Assembly (NCBI RefSeq): GCF_910591885.1
Contig: NC_063279.1
Coordinates: forward strand, 6,510,001-6,574,000
DNA: 64,000 nucleotides
Reading direction: 5' to 3'
Origin: Bombus terrestris
Lineage: Eukaryota; Arthropoda; Insecta; Hymenoptera; Apidae
Positions 57,401-64,000 of this stretch are shown here, piece by piece; position 1 is the stretch's first letter; every line of letters starts with the position of its first letter. The translations under genes were made by a program, and so were the position numbers. The notes under the pieces are model-generated. The model was not told the origin of the DNA. It ran no database searches and saw only the letters and a program-made list of their open reading frames with translations.

Positions 57401-59585
57401 GCCGGTATTCGCGCAATTAGCAAGGCGAATGAATAATTCGGCGCGAAAAGAGCAGAAATAGTGGAGGCATTAAAATTCCAGTGGCCAGTGAGCGACAAGT
57501 GCGGAAGACCTAAATTCGAGTTGTGACATTGATTTCACGTGAAGTACACGATGCTAGACGTTTCGGACTAGACTTTTGCCGAGAGCCGCCGAAGGCGGAG
57601 GTTTCGACTATGGACGAGGACTGGGATCGGTCGGTTCGGATGGCCCGGGGCAATTCGATCGATCGAAATGGGCTTCGCGATTTGCCTCGGCCCGCCTATT
57701 TTTTCTTTATGAAAGTGCTCCACTTCTGTTCACCCGGTAACGTTAGATGTGACGCAACGATCGAGGTAGATCGGGATCCAACCAGTCAACTTGACACGTA
57801 TGTCGCTCGAAAGTTTCGCGACCAACTGGTACCAAACCGAATTTCGTATTTTTCCTTCTCCTTTCGTCCTGTGCGCTTGTCTTCTCTCTTTCGCTTTTTC
57901 ACGGTCCCATTTACCCCGATACGAAATTTCCGATGGAAATTTGGAGAAATTTAGAAAATCGATTTGCGACCGATACCGTTGAATTTCAACGAGCGTCGCC
58001 GGATCGTCGGAAATGCGCAGCATTCCTCGCAATGTTAACGATGGTCGAGCTTTGTTACGAGCGGTTTTGTTCATGTAATTTCGTACTTTTACGAACGCGA
58101 CGAAAAGACGCGAAATTGAAGTAGAAATTATTAGACTGGTAGCTGGTTGTAGGTGACGTTGAGAACTTAATTCGGAAAATCTAACTCTCACTGGAACGTT
58201 ACATAGATCGAGATTTCTTTCCCTTTCTTCGGTATATTTAATTTTATTTATACACATATTTTGTCTAGCAAATTTTCCATCGATTTATTTAACTGCCTGC
58301 TAGATACTGCAACGAGTAATTTACCTTGAATATTTTATACATTTTTGCATGATGCATTCTGTGCATCCTTATATTTTTAATAAATGTACAAAAATCTGCG
58401 GTTTAAGAAGGAATTGAAATGGTATTTAGATTGGAACGATTAAGTAGTGCGATTTGAATCTCTGTAGAAGTTTCGAAGCTTGAATAAGTAGGTGGAAGAA
58501 GGCGGAGTAAAATTGGCTGCTTGCTTCTACGGATGGCTTTATGGCACGTGAAATTCATTCACGCGATAATGCATCAAGTTGTGTCTCTAACTATAAATCG
58601 AAACAGAGACTGATTAAATTGTCGAGTTACCGGGTAATGTTGGCCTGATTGTTCGCGTATTCCTCTTAATTTATATTCAAAAAATGTTCTGAAAGAGATC
58701 GTTGAACCAGGCAAGGTCTCCTAAAGGCGGAATTTCGCACAGCTGGTTACAAAACGGAGGAAACGAGAGAATATACAAGAATGCGAAATAAATGTCGAAA
58801 TATAAGTCACGTTAGTTGCACGCAGCTGAAACTGCATCGCAGAATTTTAAGGTAATTAAGAATTAATATAGTATAAAAAATTATATATGCAACAGAGAAA
58901 GCACAAAATGGATCGAACGAAATATATTGAAAAAAGGAATTTTAATTCATGTTATCTTTCAATCAGACGCAGTCTTTTCAAATTAAATTGTCGACCGCAT
59001 ATACGATTGAAACTAGTTAAAATGTTAAATATCTGTAACGTACGTTAAATATTTCACGATAAATTTAAAATGTATCGCAACGATATTCGGGAAAGCTGAC
59101 CCCGATTATTCACTGCAAAGGCCACTTACGATATTACATAACGCATAAGATCTTTTCTTTCAGAAAAATCGTCGTAAAATGAAAAAAAAAATTATTACAA
59201 ATGTTCGCCAACATTAATCCAGTATCTCTATGAAGCAAGCAAAATTTGTAAAAAAATATGCAAGAGAGCCTTTGTAAAACAAATATATTAAGAAGCTGTA
59301 TGAGATACACAAATTTGATCGTGGAACAAGTTAGTTTCATTACCAGTGATATCGGTCATTGGCAACCGGTATACCAATGCTCTTTCACTTCTAGTCGATG
59401 TACAACAAGATAAAAAAGAATATGATCGAGGGTGAACATATGGTGCCTTACTCGCGCTCCTCCCATGTACGGGCCAAGTTCAAGTGCGGTAAGTCTGATG
59501 CGATCTGCTACCAAACTTTGAAAGTCCGGCAAAACCTGAACAATTTGGTGGGGAGTAAAATGGTAGCAAGCCGATCGTTGGTAGG
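54500..59585. other. Head-to-head intergenic region between the two cuticle genes
   Basis: Five kilobases with no convincing gene. A GC-richer island at about 57520-58110 carries overlapping frames on both strands but no conserved motif. Two TGACGTAAG sites 15 bases apart occur at about 56294-56318, resembling bZIP (CREB/ATF or PAR) sites. The rest is AT-rich. It is likely regulatory for one or both cuticle genes (inference). Confidence 0.5.
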
Positions 59586-59593
59586 TATATAAA
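59586..59593 (+). promoter_or_regulatory. TATA box of the plus-strand cuticle gene
   Basis: TATATAAA followed by the arthropod initiator TCAGT at 59620-59624, about 32 bases downstream. The start codon is about 40 bases further on. A textbook insect core promoter. Confidence 0.8.
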
Positions 59594-59661
59594 GCAGTCC
59601 GAAATAACGTTTGGCATCATCAGTCGCTCAGTCGATCCAAACCAACCAAATCTTCTCAACA

Positions 59662-60793
59662 ATGGCCTTCAAGGTTTGTAAAAGATCGACATATCCCTAT
59701 ATGAGTTATAAATATAACTCACACGACATACCACAATGTCGATCAACTACAAACTATTGCTACTAATAACGAGATCAATCTAATCATTGCATTTGCTCAA
59801 ACTTAATCCAAATATCAAATATCCTTTCAACAAGGAACCAATTACAAACATCTGCTTCGAAAGATCTCTATCATATTAAAATTACAAACTTGGGCTACTA
59901 GAAGTAAATCTTCTTTAATCCCTATATTTGCTCTTCAAATATCAATTAATATTACTATCCATCCGTTTAGCCAGAAGCCATCCACAAACATCTACTGCCA
60001 TAAATCTCCAATCTAATCGTCGTATTTGTTCTTGCAGTTCATCGTCTTCGCCGCCTTTGTGGCCGCCGCTAACGCTGGAATCCTGCGAGAGGCAGCACCT
60101 CTGGCCTACGCACCAGCTGCGCCTTTGGCTTACTCCGCACCTCTGGCCTATGCGGCTGCGCCTGTAGCCAAGGCGGTGGTAGCCGCCCCCGTAGCTAAGG
60201 CCGTGGTAGCCAAGACCGTCGACGCCGACTTCGACCCCCACCCTCAATACAGCTACGCCTACGACGTGCACGACACCCTGACCGGTGATGCCAAGAGCCA
60301 ACAGGAAACCCGCGACGGAGACGTTGTCCAAGGTAGCTACTCCCTGATCGAAGCTGACGGAACCAAACGCACCGTCGACTACACCGCCGATCCAGTCAAC
60401 GGATTCAACGCTGTAGTCCGCAAAGAAGCCGCTGCAGTGGCCGTCAAAGCCGTCGCCGCAGCTCCAGTAGCTCATGCTGCTCCAGTAGCCGTCGCACCCG
60501 CTGCACCAGTAGCAGTCGCACACGCTGCTCCCTTGACCTACGCCGCATCTGCTCCAGTCGCTCATGCTCCTCTCGCCTACGCCGCCCCAGTTGCCAAAGT
60601 CGCCGCTCCAGTGGCCGTTGCTCATGCCGCTCCAGTCGCCGTCGCACACGCCGCCCCCATCGCATACTCCGCGCAACCAGCACACATCGCATACTCTGCG
60701 CACCCAGCACCCATCGCATACGCCGCGCACCCAGCACCCTTCGCCAAGATCGCAGCCGCACCCGCCCTCACCTACGCGTCTCACTACCTCTAA
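59662..60793 (+). CDS. RR-2 cuticular protein, paralogue of the minus-strand gene
   Basis: A secreted chitin-binding cuticle protein, 255 aa. Exons 59662-59673 (MAFK) and 60038-60793; intron 364 bp with donor gtttgt and acceptor ttcttgcag. Signal peptide residues 1-17, then an N-terminal Ala/Pro/Val region and RR-2 domain (about 66-134) that match the minus-strand twin almost residue for residue (HDTLTG against HDSLTG, GTKRT against GTRRT). After KEAAA the C-terminal repeats differ: here AAPVAVAHAAP units and YSAHPAPIAYAAHPAP, ending ALTYASHYL. The intron's last 110 bases also match the twin's. Possible poly(A) signal ATTAAA near 60881. Likely expressed in epidermis under moult control, by family knowledge only. 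Confidence 0.95.
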
Positions 60794-63700
60794 GCGTCAT
60801 GTCGCGTCTTGCCCACGATAATTCGTCGACTCAGGCTGAACCTTTTTTATTTATTTTTTTAGCAGACTTGTTTGTGACCGATTAAACTCGTTACAAGTGT
60901 ATTCTGGTCTTTTGCATTTCTGTCTCACCTTCCTCTTTTCGCTCTTCCCTTCTTTGCTATATTTATCTAAGTTTACATTCTCTTCTTGCTTCCTGTATTA
61001 CTTATCGATTACTTGACTATTTCGGTTAAAGTGTATTATTCGGTATACTTTAGTTTGACAAAATTACAGTATATGATTAATGTAGTATAGTATAGTATAA
61101 TATACGGTAGTATTATAACGTTGTTCATTGTTACGTAGACTAATATCGTAGCGTTATTCGTTATATTTTAGAACTTTCTAATTCTTTCATCTTCTTCTTT
61201 CATTTGGTCCTCTGCTGTGTCTTGTCGAATATCCTATTACTCAACTTACTTTGCGTTACAGTAGCATTCCGTTTGTTCGAACTTCCACCTGTAGGAAGAC
61301 AAATGGCTCGTATAATTGAAGATACCTATGATTTCTCTAATCCGAATCACTAGACGTTTAACAACTAGAAATTTGATAATTAATAATTTAACACACGTAT
61401 TTATGTATGTGTATGTATATCCATACGTATATATTTTAATAATTACGCTATCATCGACATGGAGTAACGCAACGATGAGGATACCAAGAAAGAGTTAGAT
61501 TAGTATCCTCCGGTAGAATCCTGTTTATTCTGTATGGAAGAGTAGTAGACGCGTGCTCCATGGAATGAAGAGTAACGCGATCGCGTAACCTTGAGTACAG
61601 GGTAGCGTTTCAATTTCGCGTTGCTCGATCATCGAGCTATTTCTGGTGGTCGCCAGGACTGACCCACTTTCTCTACTTTCGTGCTGTTTCGCGAACGTCA
61701 GACAAACCGCGTAATACCGTCAAATTTCTACGTACTATCTACTTTTGTTCTGCAGATCTCGTTCGCGAGGGATCCACGCCCATCCTGGTGTGGCGAAAAC
61801 TGGTTTAGAGAAAACTAGCTGAAGCCACGACACGTGTTCTATTTTGACAATTGCTTTCATACTTCCTCCTTCTTGATCTTTCACCGCAGCAGAGCAGAGC
61901 ATCGATCTCTTAATCTCTCAAGCAATATAAAAGTCTGCTGCATTAATTTCTGGGCAACAGCGTGAAATGTTAATGCGAAATTGCGAAGTTCGGAAGAAAA
62001 AGTAAATTTTAAATTATTTCTGGGAAGAATTACGCGATAACGAAAAATCGATAGTTCATGTACATATATGAAATTCATCTGGATCACACGAAGCGAATCC
62101 ATTACCAGGGAGAAAGGCGTCTGAATTCCCGGCCTCGATTTGAATGATTGCGTAATAAAAAGTGAACCAGAATGATAAAGTTTTTCGGCGATGAACGCGC
62201 GACGAATGAGTTCTCGAACCTTTCGAAAACATTCTACGCTGGCTATAAGTATACAAAGAAAAGGGAAAAATTATTTGAGAACGGAGAAAGAGAAAAGCAC
62301 AACTGTTCTATAAAGATTTAAAATTAACAAAGTTTTTCTGAATAACTTGAGAAATAATTTAAGAGATAATTAATAAAATGTTTTTCATTAATTTGCTTCG
62401 TTATAACGTTACGTTAGAGTTCTGGGGAACCCTACAAGTTCTACGAAAAAATAATATTGTCACGCTAGCGATAACTCATAAAGCAAATGTTTAATATGCT
62501 TGTTAGTATGGACTGTAACAAATCGTTTCGCAATTGAATGAGTTACGTGATTATAGTTCTATATGACGATTTATGCGTACGGCTGACTAAATGAGATACC
62601 GATTACGTAGTTTAATTGCTTCTAATGGTTAAATTATTGCGTAATAATGAAAAATACATTAGAACGACGAGACACGGGTTTTTGTAATAGTCGCATCCAT
62701 TTTTCATTGTCGTGCCCGCAGAAACGCCTTGTAACCTTTTAATCCATAGAAGAAAGGCATATCCCAGTCACGATAGCACCTGCAGTTGCTTCTACTGTTT
62801 ACGTGACTCGATTATCAATCGGCGATTGATTGCTCGCAATGAGGTATCGGGACCGCGTGCTTTCACATTCGTTTTACAAAACAAATCTATCTACGAATAA
62901 ATCTATCGAAAGAATTGCGCCGAAACAATCGCTGAATTCGGTAGAATTCGGATTCGAGGAAAGCATAGATATACATAGAATTATTCGTAGAGATTTGTTA
63001 TTTGCAGTGAAAATTCATTGGGAATTTCGATCTTAATTGCGATGTTAATTTGATCGTAATGGTAATTTATGATTATTTAAAAATATTTTCAGAAATATTT
63101 TCGACCGTACCTCCTCACGGTCGCAATTCATTTAGTTGCATTTTTTAGCTTCTGTTTTAGAAATAGTAAATTAATATTCAGAATAGATTGGAATGTCTTA
63201 GCGATAATTAATAAAACTCGGTTTAAACTTCATAATATCCTTCTCCGTTCAAACGATTATAACGTAACTGTCAGCTTTTTTAGTCCTCCATTATTCATTA
63301 CTGAACCTTGATCATCAAACATTCACGGGAATAAAAACCACCGAGGGACCAGTGATCTTATTATATATCGCTCTTGCGGAACCTTAATGTTATCCTTGAA
63401 CTTTCAGAAATTAAGTGTTTAAATTTCGCTCAAACGACAGGCCACATCTTTCATTGCGAAACTCGCAGCAGCATCAAACGATTCTCACAAACGGAATTAC
63501 GCGTTCATTCAGTCATCGAGGATCTCCGGTTGCAGTGAGAAGTTCTCTTCGGTCGATTTGCTTGAAACAATATCAATACGTCATCATGATAATCTAATTT
63601 CTAGTGTTGGTGAAATTTTAAAATGTTACAATATGTTTCGTACAATATTACATTCGTGAAAAGTTTCTACAAATGTCCAAATACTCGCACGGACCACTGT

Positions 63701-64000
63701 GGATATTACGAGGCAGAATCTTCAAATACGATATTATGAATGAATATGAAATAAGAAATATTAATAATGTAATTTCACGGTTTAATTGAAAAATCGATAA
63801 AAGGATACGGATTCGGGTTTCGCCCGCGGGCGATCCATTGTCCATTTGGTCGAATTCTTTCTGTAACCGGTCCGGCAAAAGTGAACCGGTTTCTTGTGTA
63901 GCAAGACACGTAATACGGGGCGCGATTACGAGGGACCACGTCGTGACATTGGGCGCGGTACTTTGACGGCCGCGGCTGCAGCCCTGGCTTATTCGGTGAA
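60794..64000. other. 3' flank and non-coding sequence to the window end
   Basis: No supportable gene over 3.2 kb. Short open frames lack conserved motifs. The last about 120 bases (63880-64000) become GC-rich and end with a frame reading AAAALAYSV, which might be the edge of another Ala-rich cuticle gene, but it is cut off and cannot be confirmed. Confidence 0.5.

Noticed and set aside
57523..58257. Overlapping long frames on both strands in the GC-richer island
   Set aside because: No recognisable domain, no splice or promoter context, and long frames are expected by chance in GC-rich sequence.
59942..60784. 280-codon minus-strand frame over the plus-strand cuticle gene
   Set aside because: Same reason: a shadow of Ala/Pro-rich codons. 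The plus strand carries the real gene with a clean promoter.
62712..63036. Overlapping short frames near the window end as exons
   Set aside because: No splice-consistent partner, no motif and no conservation that can be seen from this window.

Overview
This AT-rich, intron-bearing window is from an insect nuclear genome. Small exons with short GT/AG introns, RR-2 cuticular protein genes, mariner and piggyBac-like element relics and AATAAA signals all fit a hymenopteran, most probably a bee; the species-level guess is inference. There is no bacterial, viral or CRISPR content.

Positions 1-40100 hold a tandem array of serpin genes on the + strand. I reassembled five complete genes (here A-E): A 5538-8086, B 13024-15626, C 18020-21131, D 26584-29719, E 35012-38187. 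Each has six scaffold exons of matching length and phase (27 codons; 61 codons; 211 nt; 215 nt; 62 codons; 136 nt, or 133 nt in D) and a seventh exon carrying the reactive-centre loop (RCL) and C-terminus. The scaffolds are very similar but every loop differs. Counting from the hinge, likely P1-P1' pairs are Phe-Ser (A), Tyr-Ser (B), Arg-Lys after Lys (C), Arg-Thr (D) and Arg-Met (E). Further terminal exons and relics lie at 120-262, 1431-1570, 15064-15144, 29982-30034, 38452-38599 and 39895-40065, and a decayed scaffold lies at 612-1020. The terminal exons fall into two families: one ends in GHxxxP ('F1'), the other in GSxxEPKx ('F2'). Each complete gene keeps exactly one clearly intact terminal exon, which suggests an ancestral gene with alternative loop exons that duplicated and partitioned them.

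The duplicated unit (about 5.5-9 kb) also carries non-serpin parts: an antisense open frame downstream of the loop exon, a conserved stretch ending in a splice-donor-like site, a second antisense open frame, and an old DNA-transposon relic just upstream of each serpin. Later changes are unit-specific: a piggyBac-like MITE after A, a mariner-like MITE and a GC-rich insertion after C, and very similar D and E spacers.

Positions 40651-51163 contain a divergent pair: a four-exon minus-strand gene for a 1056-aa Myb/SANT-like protein, and a 19-exon plus-strand SMC6 gene (1071 aa; SMC5/6 DNA-repair complex). Positions 52659-60793 contain two head-to-head RR-2 cuticular protein genes with strong TATA boxes and nearly identical N-terminal halves, about 5.4 kb apart. 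From 60794 to the end I see no supportable gene.
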